A stretch of DNA of 64,000 bases from Galbitalea sp036271795 (GTDB taxonomy: Bacteria > Actinomycetota > Actinomycetes > Actinomycetales > Microbacteriaceae). Under the pieces are notes generated by a model. That model did not search any database and was not told the origin of the DNA. It worked only from the letters and a program-made list of their open reading frames with translations. Within the stretch, counting starts at the first letter, position 1. Every line of letters starts with the position of its first letter. The DNA lies in assembly GCA_036271795.1 (NCBI GenBank), contig DATAZY010000047.1:1-64000 (forward strand). The letters are read 5' to 3'. The position numbers were made by a program, and so were the translations under genes. Below, piece after piece: positions 7,009 to 16,268 of the stretch.

Positions 7009-8599
7009 GGTCGGCTGAGGCCCGAAGCGCTTCCTCGCGTGCGGGGCTCGGAATGATCGAGATGGTCTCGGTCGCGGCCTGGATTCCTGATAGGCGTTCC
7101 GGGGACAGGACTTGCGCGACCTCGGCCGCCGTCATGAGGCCCGCCTCGACCACGAGCTCCGCAATCGATGCGTTTGTGGTGAGCGCGGTGTGGGCGAGTG
7201 TCGCGGATGCCGCGTAGCCAATGTACGGAGTGAGCGCCGTCACAACGCCGACGCTCGAGCCGACCTGCTGGGACAGACGCAGTTCGTTGGCTGTGATTCC
7301 GTCGACGCAGTTGACCCTCAGTGTCCGGAAGGCGTTGGTCATCCACTCGAGCGACTGCAGGATGCTGTGCGCGATGACCGGTTCGAACGCGTTCAGCTGC
7401 AACTGGCCCGCCTCCGCGGCCGCCGTCACGGTCGCATCCGCACCGACTACCGAGAAGGCAACCTGGTTGACGACCTCGGGGATGACCGGATTGACTTTGC
7501 CCGGCATGATGCTCGAGCCTGCCTGGCGTGGCGGGAGGTTGATCTCGCCGAGGCCGGCCTGAGGCCCGCTCGAGGTGAGCCTGAGGTCGTTGCAGATCTT
7601 CGAGAGCTTGACCGCTGCGCGCTTCAGTGTTCCGCTCAGCGTCATGAAAATGCCGGCGTCGGAGGTCGCCTCGATCAGGTCGGGCGCCGTCTCCATCTCG
7701 ATCCCGGTGAGGTCAACCAGCGCCTGGCGGACCAGTTCCGCGTAGCGTGGATCGGCTGTGATGCCTGTTCCGATTGCGGTCGCGCCCATGTTGATCTCGT
7801 TGAGCCACGGGATGACCTCGGTCAGCCGGTCATAGTCCTCGGAGAGGGTTACCGCGAAGCCGGTGAACTCCTGGCCAAGCGTCATGGGAACGGCATCCTG
7901 CAACTGGGTGCGGCCCACTTTCAAGATGTGGGCGAACTCCTTGCCCTTCGCGGCAAACGACGCTGTCAGCAGCTTGTGCTCGACGAGCAGTCGTTTGAGC
8001 GAGAAGACCATCGCGAGCTTGATCGCCGTCGGGTACACGTCGTTGGTCGACTGGCTGCGGTTGACATCGTCGATGGGATGCAGGTGGGAGTAGTCGCCGC
8101 GAGGCAGCCCCATGAGCTCGAGACCGCGGTTCGCGATGACCTCATTCGTGTTCATATTGGTCGAGGTTCCCGCGCCGCCCTGGATGACTCCGACGACGAA
8201 CTGGTCGTGCCACTTGCCGTCGACGATCTCCTGGCAGACGCGTTCGATGATCTCAGCCTTCTCGGGGCTGAGCACACCGATTTCGCGATTCGCGATGGCC
8301 GAGGCCTGCTTGACGCGGGCGAGGGCGACGATCAGGTCTGGGTAGTTGAAGATGGCCCGACGGGTAATCGGAAAATTCTCGAGCGCCCGGGCGGTGTGGA
8401 TGCCCCAGTAGGCATCAGCGGGAACATCCCGTGCTCCCAGTGAATCCATCTCGGTTCGGGTCGCCGGAGCAGTCGCGAGATCTTCGCTTCCGATTGCGGG
8501 GCCGTTGGTGCGGGGTGACTCCATGGTTGGACCGCCTGTGGTTGACATTGTGGGGTCTTCCTCGAGTGGTCGGACTGGCGCTTGTGGCGTCGTTTTCAT
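7001..8599 (-). CDS. aspA: Aspartate ammonia-lyase
   Basis: 532 residues. It converts L-aspartate to fumarate and ammonia and belongs to the fumarase/aspartase superfamily. The signature 'GSSIMPGKVNP' carries the mobile catalytic serine loop. 'AGTSTNMNTNEVIAN' and 'GRTQLQDAVP' mark the other two active-site regions. The core begins near residue 49 ('TEMDSLGARDVPADAYWGIH'); the first ~48 residues are an extra, low-complexity extension. The ATG at 8599 is supported by AAAGGAG 8 nt upstream, so the extension is probably real. It may be co-transcribed with the phosphate-transporter genes upstream. The 3' end is overrun by a 13-bp tandem repeat. Confidence 0.93.
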   Translation of the reverse strand: MKTTPQAPVRPLEEDPTMSTTGGPTMESPRTNGPAIGSEDLATAPATRTEMDSLGARDVPADAYWGIHTARALENFPITRRAIFNYPDLIVALARVKQASAIANREIGVLSPEKAEIIERVCQEIVDGKWHDQFVVGVIQGGAGTSTNMNTNEVIANRGLELMGLPRGDYSHLHPIDDVNRSQSTNDVYPTAIKLAMVFSLKRLLVEHKLLTASFAAKGKEFAHILKVGRTQLQDAVPMTLGQEFTGFAVTLSEDYDRLTEVIPWLNEINMGATAIGTGITADPRYAELVRQALVDLTGIEMETAPDLIEATSDAGIFMTLSGTLKRAAVKLSKICNDLRLTSSGPQAGLGEINLPPRQAGSSIMPGKVNPVIPEVVNQVAFSVVGADATVTAAAEAGQLQLNAFEPVIAHSILQSLEWMTNAFRTLRVNCVDGITANELRLSQQVGSSVGVVTALTPYIGYAASATLAHTALTTNASIAELVVEAGLMTAAEVAQVLSPERLSGIQAATETISIIPSPAREEALRASADQD

Positions 8600-8646
8600 C
8601 GTTCAATCTCCTTTGATTGGCGATTGAATAGTGTACCGGTGGTGGC

Positions 8647-8868
8647 TTACAGCCGTGCGAAGAAGGGTGCGAAGAACGGAACGACGAGGCAGACCCCGAG
8701 TGCCGCCAAAAGACCGCAAACAATGAAACATGCGATGCCAAGGCCTCGACGCCGGCCATCCGTCTCCGGCCCCGCGAAGCGAAGCCCGAGCGAGAACAGC
8801 AGGACAACGCCGCAGCCGCCAACCAGCGATCCGAGAGTCACCACGAGGAAGCTCCCCCACTCGATCAT
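8647..8868 (-). CDS. Small two-helix membrane protein coupled to the phosphate transporter
   Basis: 73 residues with two hydrophobic helices (about 6-27 and 44-70) joined by a short charged loop ('RFAGPETDGRRRG'). Its ATG overlaps the transporter stop codon by 4 nt (ATGA), so the two are translationally coupled. The family is not recognised. The coupling suggests a small accessory subunit or regulator of the PiT transporter, which is inference only. Confidence 0.75.
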   Translation of the reverse strand: MIEWGSFLVVTLGSLVGGCGVVLLFSLGLRFAGPETDGRRRGLGIACFIVCGLLAALGVCLVVPFFAPFFARL

Positions 8869-10052
8869 GGCGCTGCCCCCGGGTCCTGCGGTGCCACGGA
8901 ATTGGTCGCAAGCGTCCTTGCCTTGCCCCGTGGTTTAGGGCGAACGAACTGGGCGGGCACCATCGCGAGGTCGTGCGCCGTGACGCGCGAGCGTCGGGAG
9001 AACAGGAAGATGGCACCAAATACGACAATGGCGGAAACGCTGTCGATGACGATGCCCCACCATCCAATCCCGGCGATCATTGCCGCCCCAGCGCCGACCA
9101 CAGCCGCTGCGGGGATGGTGATCACCCAGCCAAGCGCGATCCGTCCCGCGGTGCGCCAGCGCACCGAGGCGCCCTTTCGGCCGATTCCGGTTCCAATAAC
9201 CGAGCCCGACGCGACCTGGGTCGTCGAAAGCGCGAAGCCGAGGTGCGTAGACGCGAGGATTGTCGCGGTTGTCGCTGCCTCCGCGGCGAAACCCTGTGCC
9301 GGCTCGATATCGGTAATTCCTTTACCCAGTGTCTTGATGATCCGCCACCCACCCGTGTAGGTACCGAGCGCGATCGCCACTGCGCAGACCAGAATCACCC
9401 AGAACTGCGGCTGAGAATTCGCCGACTGAAATCCGCCGGCGATCAGCGTGAGTGTAATGACACCCATCGTTTTCTGCGCGTCGTTGGTGCCATGCGCCAG
9501 CGAAACGAGCGATGAAGTGAAAATCTGACCGATCCTGAAACCGTCGCGCTGGCGCTTCTTGGTTGTTGCGTACGCGATCCTGGTGGCCAGAAATGACACC
9601 AGCCCGGCCACGATCGGAGCAAGAACCGCGGGCAGGATGATCTTCGATAACAGCACGGTCAGGTTGATCGAATCGAATCCGGCACCGACGATCGCGGCAC
9701 CAATAAGGCCGCCGAATAATGCGTGCGATGAACTGGATGGGAGTCCGAGCACCCAGGTCACGAGATTCCAGAGCACAGCCCCGAGCAGGCCGGCAAAGAT
9801 CAGTGTCGGCGTAATGAGGACTCCGCCGGGTCCCTCGTTGATGAGGCCACCCGAAATCGTATTGGCGACAGTTGTCGAGATGAACGCGCCAACGAGGTTT
9901 AGCACCGCGGCGATGCCGACCGCGACACGGGGACGCAACGCACCCGTAGCGATCGGCGTTGCCATGGCGTTGGCCGTGTCGTGAAATCCGTTGGTGAAGT
10001 CGAAAAAGAGTGCCAGTGCGATGACCAGTGCAACCATGAGCTCGATGTTCAC
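8865..10052 (-). CDS. pit: Inorganic phosphate transporter, PiT family
   Basis: About 395 residues and 10-12 transmembrane helices. It carries the duplicated PiT signature: near the N-terminus 'DFTNGFHDTANAMAT' and in the second half 'AHGTNDAQKTMG'. PiT proteins import phosphate, usually as a metal-phosphate complex, driven by protons. I preferred the GTG at 10052 ('VNIELMVALV'), which puts the first helix near the N-terminus; the open frame reaches 10088. No PhoU-like or DUF47 gene is adjacent; instead a 73-residue membrane protein is coupled to the 3' end. Confidence 0.92.
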   Translation of the reverse strand: MNIELMVALVIALALFFDFTNGFHDTANAMATPIATGALRPRVAVGIAAVLNLVGAFISTTVANTISGGLINEGPGGVLITPTLIFAGLLGAVLWNLVTWVLGLPSSSSHALFGGLIGAAIVGAGFDSINLTVLLSKIILPAVLAPIVAGLVSFLATRIAYATTKKRQRDGFRIGQIFTSSLVSLAHGTNDAQKTMGVITLTLIAGGFQSANSQPQFWVILVCAVAIALGTYTGGWRIIKTLGKGITDIEPAQGFAAEAATTATILASTHLGFALSTTQVASGSVIGTGIGRKGASVRWRTAGRIALGWVITIPAAAVVGAGAAMIAGIGWWGIVIDSVSAIVVFGAIFLFSRRSRVTAHDLAMVPAQFVRPKPRGKARTLATNSVAPQDPGAAP

Positions 10053-10253
10053 TGCGGATGAGCCTACCGCCCGGCCCACGAGGTGCAATCCAAGTGCTTG
10101 GCACGCTCCGAATAGAGGGTAGGTGCGCGGGAGGGCGCGCCCGGATACGCTGGTGAGCGGTCCTATAAGTAACAGTTATCCACAAGCGTCCCGCGTTTTG
10201 GGGGGCGCATATCGCTGTCGCTTTCGGCGCCGGTTAAATAGAGTGCTTGAAAC

Positions 10254-10276
10254 CCATCTATCAGAGATTGATGGGA
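10254..10276. other. Small hairpin in the leader of the first DUF2510 gene
   Basis: The 278-bp gap 10053-10330 separates divergent genes. It holds CCCATC/GATGGG (6-bp arms, 11-nt loop) and a single TTATCCACA at 10176-10184. No ORF or clear -35/-10 pair was found. Confidence 0.35.
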
Positions 10277-10330
10277 CCAGATTCCACAACCGCAGTTCCG
10301 TAGGCAGTAACTAACCGGGGGTTATCAAAG

Positions 10331-11470
10331 GTGAACGACGACAACGGCTTCGGTGTACCGGCAGGATGGTACCCCGACCCGCTCGGTTTACCGCAGATGC
10401 GGTGGTGGGACAACCACGGTTGGACCGAACACACGACCGAGGCCCGCGCACCAATCGTCATCCAGGAAGCCAAGCTGGCCTGGGCCGACGATGACGCCAT
10501 CGATGAGCTTCCGACCCGCCGTGAGCGCCGTGAGCGCGAGCGTGGTGGCCCGGAGGACGGCGACGTCTCGAGCTCCCAGCCGACCGCAGAAGCATTGCTC
10601 CAGCTTGAAGGCCCGTCATGGGACCAGCTCCCGGCGGATGAGCCTTCCCCGAACGTTCTTCCCGTTCCCGAATTCGTTCCGGCTGCATTCCAGGCGACGC
10701 CAACGACACAGGCTGTGCCCGCCGCAGCTCAGACGGCCGCTCCCATGCAGCCGATCCAGGCCGAGGCACTGCACACCGAATACGCACAAACCCCCACGGC
10801 GCAGCCCGCGGCAGTACACGTGCCCGGTGCCGCATACGCCCAGGGAACCGCACCGAGCACCAACACGCTCGGCGGCTGGGTCATCGCGCTTCTTCCTCTT
10901 GTTCAGTTGCTCGGAACGCTGCTTGTGGTTTCGGCCGCCGGCTCCGGTGGAACCAACGTCGGCGTCATCCTGACGATTCTGAGCCTGCCGTACTTCATCT
11001 CGATCCCGTTCGCGATCTCGGACCAGCGGGCACTCAAGAAGCACGGCTACGAAACGGCGGCGTCCTGGGCCTGGGTATTCCTTTCCGGACCGATTTACCT
11101 GATTGCACGCGCAATTCGCATCGTCATGAAGGCGGGAAACGGCTTCGCGCCGATCCTCGTCTGGGGTGCACTCGTACTGCTGCAGGTCGGATCCATTGTC
11201 GCGGTTCCCGGCCTCGTGATCTCCGCGCTGCCGCAGGTGTTCTCCGACCAGGCCGCCCAGTCGATCGAGCAGGCAGCAACGGTGTTCGGCCCGATCACCA
11301 GCGTCACCTGCCCAACGCCTCCCGCGACCGTCATGGGGCAGGAATTCACCTGCACTCTTTACCGCATCGGTTCCGGCCAGACCTACAAGGTCACCGCAGC
11401 GCTCGAGCGTCAGAACGGCTGGATTGCCTGGCAGGTTCATGACTGGGGCGACTACAGCATGACGCACTAG
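10331..11470 (+). CDS. DUF2510 membrane protein with DUF4333-like C-terminus
   Basis: 379 residues from a GTG. Residues 8-36 are a DUF2510 tryptophan-rich module ('AGWYPDPLGLPQMRWWD'). Residues about 60-175 are a disordered Pro/Ala/Gln-rich linker. Residues about 180-300 hold four hydrophobic helices. The last 65 residues resemble a DUF4333 domain, with a cysteine pair ('VTCPTP', 'FTCTLY') probably forming a disulfide outside the membrane. The membrane part is homologous to that of the next gene ('SGPIYLIARA' against 'SAPIYLIVRA'), so the two are tandem paralogues. Function is unknown. Confidence 0.85.
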   Translation: MNDDNGFGVPAGWYPDPLGLPQMRWWDNHGWTEHTTEARAPIVIQEAKLAWADDDAIDELPTRRERRERERGGPEDGDVSSSQPTAEALLQLEGPSWDQLPADEPSPNVLPVPEFVPAAFQATPTTQAVPAAAQTAAPMQPIQAEALHTEYAQTPTAQPAAVHVPGAAYAQGTAPSTNTLGGWVIALLPLVQLLGTLLVVSAAGSGGTNVGVILTILSLPYFISIPFAISDQRALKKHGYETAASWAWVFLSGPIYLIARAIRIVMKAGNGFAPILVWGALVLLQVGSIVAVPGLVISALPQVFSDQAAQSIEQAATVFGPITSVTCPTPPATVMGQEFTCTLYRIGSGQTYKVTAALERQNGWIAWQVHDWGDYSMTH

Positions 11471-11615
11471 CCGCCGCAGTTACTCGGCCAGCCTTAAGAC
11501 TCGTCGAGTGACCCGGTAGTAACGTGATTGTAGGGAATTCCTAGAACCCTATCCACGTGGTTCTCGACTCTCGAGAGCTGAGCAGCGTCAAGAAATCCCG
11601 AAGGTGGTTCCGCAC

Positions 11616-13037
11616 GTGTCACAAACTTCTGCGGCAGGCAGTGGCGGCTCAGCGGCTCCGGGCTGGTACACGGATCCGCACGATCCGAGCGGTCTTCGCT
11701 GGTGGAGTGGTGAGGGCTGGACCGAGCACGTCTCTGCTGGTTCGAGTGCGGCTGGTTCGAGTGCGGCTGGTTCGAGTGCCGCTGGTTCGAGTGCCGCTGG
11801 TTCGAGTGCGGACGCCGCGGGCGCGCAGACAGCAGCCAGCGTCGATTCCCAGACCCCACTGCCATCCAGGCGCGCACTGCGCGATCCGGCGACCGAAGCC
11901 AGCGAGGCGGCGGAAGCCGCACTCCGCGCGCAGGCGGCACAGCAACAAGCAGCAGCCCAGGAGCAGGCGCAACTGCAGGCGCAAGCCGCTCAGGCGGCAC
12001 AGCAGCAGGCCGCCCAGGCTCAGGCTCAGGCTCAGGCAGCCCAACAGCAAGCAGCCCAACAGGCAGCGGTTGCCGCCCAGCAACAGGCCGCTGCAGCCGC
12101 GGCACTCCCGCCGCTGCAGCCCGCCGTACCGCCTCCCGTGCAGCAGCAGTCGCCGCCGGTACCAACTCTGCCGGTCGCGCCAACGAGTTTTCTCGAGCAG
12201 CAGGGCTACGCGCCGGTGGGCAGCACACCGGCGGGCGCACCGGCAGATCCCAATGCCTGGAACCAGCCTGCGGACACCACACAGTCACAGGGCGCGCAAC
12301 CTCAGGGCGCGCAACCTCAGGGACAACAACCCCAGGGACAGCAATCTCAGGCCGCCGCCGCCCAGCCGGTCCAGCCGGTCCAGCCGGTCCAGCCGAACGC
12401 CTGGAACCAGCCGCTTCAGACCACGCAGCCTGCCGCTCCGGCCCAGGCCAACGCCTGGAACCAGCCGGAACAACCCACGCAACCCGGTTGGGGAGCTCCA
12501 ACCGAGCCATCAAACGATCTGGAATCCCTATTTGCGGGGCCCACGCCCGAGGCTGGAAATTCGGACAGTCAACCCGGCCAGTGGGGCCTCAGTCCAACCA
12601 GTTCGGATGCGAGCGCGGGTCGCAATACGGACGCGGAAGTCAACGGATCGTCCACGTTCTGGGGCTGGCTCGTCGCCATCTCGCCGATCCTGGCTGCCGG
12701 CGCCGTGATCTACGTGCTACTCAGTACGAGCTCCACACTCACGGACTGGCCGTTCCTGGCCGCGATCGCCGCCCCCTACCTGCTGGTTGTCCTGTTCGCC
12801 GTCGCGGATCGCGCGGTGCTCATACAGCTCGGGCACTCGCAGCCCCGCAGCCCCGCCTGGGCCCTCCTCAGCGCGCCGATCTATCTGATTGTGCGCGCGG
12901 GAGAAACCAGGGCGGAAGACGGCTCGGGAACGGCCCTGACTCTGGTCTGGTTCGTGAGCGTGCTTGTCGCCATCGGCGGCATAGTCGGATACGGTTTCCT
13001 CACCGGGCACGCGCTGATCGCCGGGCTGCCTACCTAG
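11616..13037 (+). CDS. DUF2510 membrane protein with long repetitive Gln/Ala-rich linker
   Basis: About 473 residues. The start is taken as the GTG at 11616, with GAAGG 11 nt upstream; a GTG at 11604 is in frame. Order: DUF2510 module ('APGWYTDPHDPSGLRWW'); five copies of A-G-S-S-A from a 15-bp tandem repeat; an arginine-poor Gln/Ala coiled-coil-like stretch of about 100 residues; three 'NAWNQP' motifs separated by Gln/Pro spacers; then four hydrophobic helices. It is a paralogue of the preceding gene but lacks the DUF4333-like end. The low-complexity linker probably varies fast in length between strains. Function is unknown. Confidence 0.8.
   Translation: MSQTSAAGSGGSAAPGWYTDPHDPSGLRWWSGEGWTEHVSAGSSAAGSSAAGSSAAGSSAAGSSADAAGAQTAASVDSQTPLPSRRALRDPATEASEAAEAALRAQAAQQQAAAQEQAQLQAQAAQAAQQQAAQAQAQAQAAQQQAAQQAAVAAQQQAAAAAALPPLQPAVPPPVQQQSPPVPTLPVAPTSFLEQQGYAPVGSTPAGAPADPNAWNQPADTTQSQGAQPQGAQPQGQQPQGQQSQAAAAQPVQPVQPVQPNAWNQPLQTTQPAAPAQANAWNQPEQPTQPGWGAPTEPSNDLESLFAGPTPEAGNSDSQPGQWGLSPTSSDASAGRNTDAEVNGSSTFWGWLVAISPILAAGAVIYVLLSTSSTLTDWPFLAAIAAPYLLVVLFAVADRAVLIQLGHSQPRSPAWALLSAPIYLIVRAGETRAEDGSGTALTLVWFVSVLVAIGGIVGYGFLTGHALIAGLPT
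11736..11810. repeat. Five 15-bp tandem repeats in the second DUF2510 gene
   Basis: Five copies of GCTGGTTCGAGTGCG (last base G or C) at 11736-11810, in frame, encoding A-G-S-S-A five times. Confidence 0.9.
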
Positions 13038-13051
13038 CAGCACCTCCCGGG

Positions 13052-13471
13052 CTATCCCCACTCATCATCGGCTATCCAGCGCACACCGGTGCGATGGGAC
13101 AGGAGTTGGGCGCGAAGGGCGACGCCCTGTTCGTCGCACCCCGCGTGGAGGGCGCGAGCCCATGCGGCGTCCTGGGCCGTCAGAGTCGCTGCCCCGTACC
13201 GCTCGAGGACCGTGACAACTGCGCTCGCCCCGATTTCGACCATCAGCTCGCGCATTCGATGGATGACCCGCTCGGCTTCGGTGGCAGTGGGCTCACTCGG
13301 CAGCGACTCGATCGGAATCAGCACTGGCAGTTGAACCGCGAACTCGTCGAGGAACAGCAGCCAGAGCTGTCTGGAGTTGGCTCGACCGATGAGATCGGCG
13401 ACGCGTCGCTCGATCTCGACATCCGTCACCAACGGCATCAGCTCGGTTTCTTCGTACGTCGGAGGTTTCAT
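13052..13471 (-). CDS. Conserved hypothetical protein (139 aa)
   Basis: 139 residues from the ATG at 13469-13471; the frame stays open to 13915, but that extension lies over the start of the next gene and looks non-coding. The protein is soluble, rich in helix-forming residues, with a hydrophobic block 'RQLWLLFLDEFAVQLPVLIP'. No known domain is recognised. 'LLFLDEF.VQLPVLIP' recalls a small actinobacterial family of unknown function, but I cannot name it. It is convergent with the DUF2510 gene (14 nt between stops). Confidence 0.65.
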   Translation of the reverse strand: MKPPTYEETELMPLVTDVEIERRVADLIGRANSRQLWLLFLDEFAVQLPVLIPIESLPSEPTATEAERVIHRMRELMVEIGASAVVTVLERYGAATLTAQDAAWARALHAGCDEQGVALRAQLLSHRTGVRWIADDEWG

Positions 13472-13586
13472 TGGGACAGTTTTGTGCTGACGTCGCCATC
13501 CGGTACCGGGATGCCGACGGTCGTGGATCGACCGCAGAATTCCGCGCCGGTGCAGGAGAAGCCCGCTCGCGCGACAGAATGAGAGC

Positions 13587-14483
13587 ATGTCGCAAACCGT
13601 TCTCGCTCTTCTCAATCGGCCGTCCGCCGATGCTCCCCCGCATGTCCCCGGCGCACCGGCTTTCGAACTCGTCGACGCTGCGCTGCCACACGTTTCCGTG
13701 CTGGACCTCGCTGCGACTCGCGGCGACGGAATCTTCGAGGCGCTCGGGGTGACTGCGGGCAAACCGCACGCCATCGACGCGCACTTACGGCGCTTCGCAG
13801 CATCCGCAGCAAAACTCGACCTGCCGACGCCAGACGAGGGTGCGTGGCGATCGGCGATCGCGGCGGTCATCGCCGAATTGGATGAGATGCCGGAAGCGCT
13901 GGTGAAAACGGTCATGTCCCGAGGACTCGAGGGTGATCCGGATGCGCGCCCGACCGGCTGGGTGTACGCGTGGCCCGCGGCCGACTTCAGCGTGCCCCGG
14001 TCTGCCGGGATCGCGGTGATTGTGCTGGATCGCGGCTACCGGCACGACGTTGAGCAGACTTCACCATGGCTGCTGGCCGGGGCGAAGACGCTCTCCTACG
14101 CCGTCAATCGCGCGGTCCAGCGCGAAGCTGCTCGTCGCGGCGCCGACGACGTCATTTTTGTCAGCTCAGACGGGTTTGTCCTGGAGGGACCAAATTCGAC
14201 GGTCCTCTTTCGTCGGGGTAACACGCTCCTGACCCCTGGCACCGGGCTGGGCATCCTCGAGGGCACGACACAGGGCGACCTGTTCGACTGGGCCGTCGGC
14301 CTCGGAATGCAGACCGGTTTCGAGCTGCTTACGCCGACGCAGCTCGCGAATGCGGATGCCCTCTGGCTGGTCTCCAGCGGTCGTCAGGCCGCACCGATTC
14401 GAGCGATCGACGGAGTCCCCCGCAAGATCGATCGCGAGCTCACTCTGCAGATGAACGCCCATCTGCTGAGCCGGAAGCAGTGA
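13587..14483 (+). CDS. pabC: Aminotransferase class IV, probable 4-amino-4-deoxychorismate lyase
   Basis: 298 residues with fold-type IV PLP enzyme features. The likely catalytic lysine is in 'LLAGAKTLSYAVNR', the PLP-contacting glutamate in 'VLEGPNSTVL', and the phosphate-binding loop in 'LGILEGTTQGDLF'. The family includes branched-chain aminotransferase, D-amino acid aminotransferase and aminodeoxychorismate lyase. The length and 'DVIFVSSDGFVLEGPNST' fit the lyase that makes p-aminobenzoate for folate, but the exact reaction is not proved. No pabA/pabB gene is nearby. The start has a partial leaderless signal (CAGAAT, 6 nt before ATG). Confidence 0.82.
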   Translation: MSQTVLALLNRPSADAPPHVPGAPAFELVDAALPHVSVLDLAATRGDGIFEALGVTAGKPHAIDAHLRRFAASAAKLDLPTPDEGAWRSAIAAVIAELDEMPEALVKTVMSRGLEGDPDARPTGWVYAWPAADFSVPRSAGIAVIVLDRGYRHDVEQTSPWLLAGAKTLSYAVNRAVQREAARRGADDVIFVSSDGFVLEGPNSTVLFRRGNTLLTPGTGLGILEGTTQGDLFDWAVGLGMQTGFELLTPTQLANADALWLVSSGRQAAPIRAIDGVPRKIDRELTLQMNAHLLSRKQ

Positions 14484-14665
14484 AGGCTGCTATAAGGTGC
14501 GTTAAAGAGGAAGAGCACGAACAGGTATCGGGGCGGCGGCCCAAGAATTGCGAACAGTTCAAACCCGGTTAGCTACCCCCGTATTTCACCAGGTGTCATT
14601 CGCCGAGCCGCCGCACCCGAGTGTCCCCTGCAGTGCTGAGTACACGCTATGGGCAGCGTAGAGTC

Positions 14666-14738
14666 GAGCGCTCCCCCCAGTGTGGGTAACCCTCGGTCGA
14701 GGGGCATACGACCCGTTCTGTCGGCATCGGGAGCGCTC
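14666..14738 (+). other. Nested inverted repeat upstream of the maltokinase gene
   Basis: Perfect 10-bp arms GAGCGCTCCC (14666-14675) and GGGAGCGCTC (14729-14738) enclose a 53-nt loop that itself contains CCCTC-GGTC-GAGGG (14690-14703). It ends about 55 nt before the mak -10 box, so it is upstream of the predicted leaderless transcript. It could be an operator-like DNA structure or part of a separate small RNA. Confidence 0.4.
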
Positions 14739-14793
14739 TCTCGGCAGCGTCGCCGAACGACATCCCGCAGCGTCTGAAGGCACCGTGTGCGGG

Positions 14794-14799
14794 TAGTGT
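14794..14799 (+). promoter_or_regulatory. Leaderless -10 box of mak
   Basis: TAGTGT, 6-nt spacer, ATG at 14806. No Shine-Dalgarno site. Confidence 0.5.
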
Positions 14800-14805
14800 C
14801 GGACT

Positions 14806-16173
14806 ATGGCCGAGGAAGCGCTGCCTCCCGAGCTCGAGGCATGGATGACGCGCCAGCGCTGGTATGCGGGCAAGGGATCGACCGCCGGTCTCACCCGCAT
14901 CAGCGGCTGGAGCCTTGCCGTGCCGGTTTCCGGCGGGGCCACTGCGCAACTGCTCGTTCACTTCGTTCTTTGCCGTCAACCGAGCGGCGCAACCCTGTAC
15001 CAGGTGCCCATCATGAGGCGAGACGCGGCGCTGTCCGGTGCCGACGAGATCTGGCACGACGGCTCGGGGTATTTCTACGATGGTCCGCGTGATCCCGCCT
15101 ACGCGCCAGCGATTCTCGGCCTGATCGCGAGCGAGTCTGAGGTTGGTGGCGCTCGAGGGCACCGTCAACCGGGAGCGCAAATATCCACCGTCACTTCGAG
15201 CACTGTACTCACCGGTGAACAGTCGAACACGTCGATCATCTGCACGGTCGCCTCGGGTCCCCCGGTCATCCTCAAGGTGTTTCGCGCGCTGCACGCGGGC
15301 GACAATCCGGATGTCGTGCTGCAATCGGCAATCTCGGCGACCGGTTCCGCCCTCGTACCCGCCTCGATCGGATTCCTGTCCGGGCAGTGGGCCGATCGCT
15401 CGGAGCCCGAAGGCCTCGCCCGCGGGCATCTCGCCTTCGCCCAGGAGTTTCTGGAGGGCGCCGAGGATGGCTGGCGCCGGGCACTCAAGGCGGCAACGGC
15501 CGGCGAAGACTTCTCGCTCTCCGCGCGTCGCCTCGGCACGGCGACGGCAGAGCTGCACGCCACGCTTGCGACCGCACTGCCGACGCGGGCGGTCGAAACC
15601 TCCGATGTCGACCGGTTTCTGGACGGGATGCGATTCAGGGCCGCATCCGCGTTTCGCGAGATCCCCGAGCTCGCCCGTCACCGCGAGGAGATCGAATTGG
15701 TCATCGGCGCCGCGCGCACGGCGACGTGGCCGGACCTCCAGCGCATCCACGGCGACTTTCACCTCGGACAGGTACTCGGGTTCGGCGACAAATGGGTCAT
15801 GGTCGACTTCGAGGGCGAGCCTCTGCGGCCAATGCCGGAGCGCTCAGCGCCAGACCTGCCGTTGCGTGACGTCGCCGGGATGCTTCGGTCATTCGACTAC
15901 GTGGCCGGGGCCGTTCTTCTCTACGCGACCGGTGGCGGACCTGGCGGAGTCACCGAGCCGGCACTTTCGCCGCTCGAATGGGCCCGCACGGCGCGGATTG
16001 CGTTCCTCGCCGGGTATTCTGAGGCCGGAACCGCGGATTTGACGGAGAATCGCGGTCTCCTCGATGCGCTCGAGCTCGACAAGGCGCTCTACGAGGCCGT
16101 CTACGAGGCCCGGAATCGCCCGGACTGGCTGGGCATCCCCGTCGAGGCGGTACTGCGGCTGGCGGCAGCCTGA
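14806..16173 (+). CDS. mak: Maltokinase
   Basis: 455 residues, the usual length for Mak/Pep2, which phosphorylates maltose to maltose 1-phosphate with ATP for the GlgE alpha-glucan pathway. The N-terminal cap has 'RQRWYAGKG', seen in maltokinases. The kinase core shows 'RIHGDFHLGQVL' (catalytic loop, Asp in HGDFH) and 'VMVDFEGEP' (metal-binding Asp). The nucleotide-binding lysine is probably in 'PPVILKVFRAL'. In many actinobacteria mak is fused to or beside treS and glgE; here it stands alone with a leaderless promoter, so its partners must be elsewhere in the genome. Confidence 0.9.
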   Translation: MAEEALPPELEAWMTRQRWYAGKGSTAGLTRISGWSLAVPVSGGATAQLLVHFVLCRQPSGATLYQVPIMRRDAALSGADEIWHDGSGYFYDGPRDPAYAPAILGLIASESEVGGARGHRQPGAQISTVTSSTVLTGEQSNTSIICTVASGPPVILKVFRALHAGDNPDVVLQSAISATGSALVPASIGFLSGQWADRSEPEGLARGHLAFAQEFLEGAEDGWRRALKAATAGEDFSLSARRLGTATAELHATLATALPTRAVETSDVDRFLDGMRFRAASAFREIPELARHREEIELVIGAARTATWPDLQRIHGDFHLGQVLGFGDKWVMVDFEGEPLRPMPERSAPDLPLRDVAGMLRSFDYVAGAVLLYATGGGPGGVTEPALSPLEWARTARIAFLAGYSEAGTADLTENRGLLDALELDKALYEAVYEARNRPDWLGIPVEAVLRLAAA

Positions 16174-16268
16174 GAGCGGTCCCAGCGGCGTTCCCTTCTG
16201 GGTTTGACAAGGGTTCTAGCGCATGGACTGGGTCTCTGCAAGGGCTGGTACGCCAGTAGATCGAGGGC

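Larger units (their letters stand above)
14484..14805. other. 322-bp intergenic region with nested hairpins
   Basis: No coding frame is supported. It contains the structured segment 14666-14738 and, just after it, a CGGC/GCCG hairpin (14743-14756). The maltokinase -10 box is at the right end. Confidence 0.5.

Noticed and set aside
10176..10184. Perfect DnaA-box sequence TTATCCACA
   Set aside because: Single copy, with no AT-rich stretch, cluster of boxes or dnaA/dnaN nearby; not enough for an origin.
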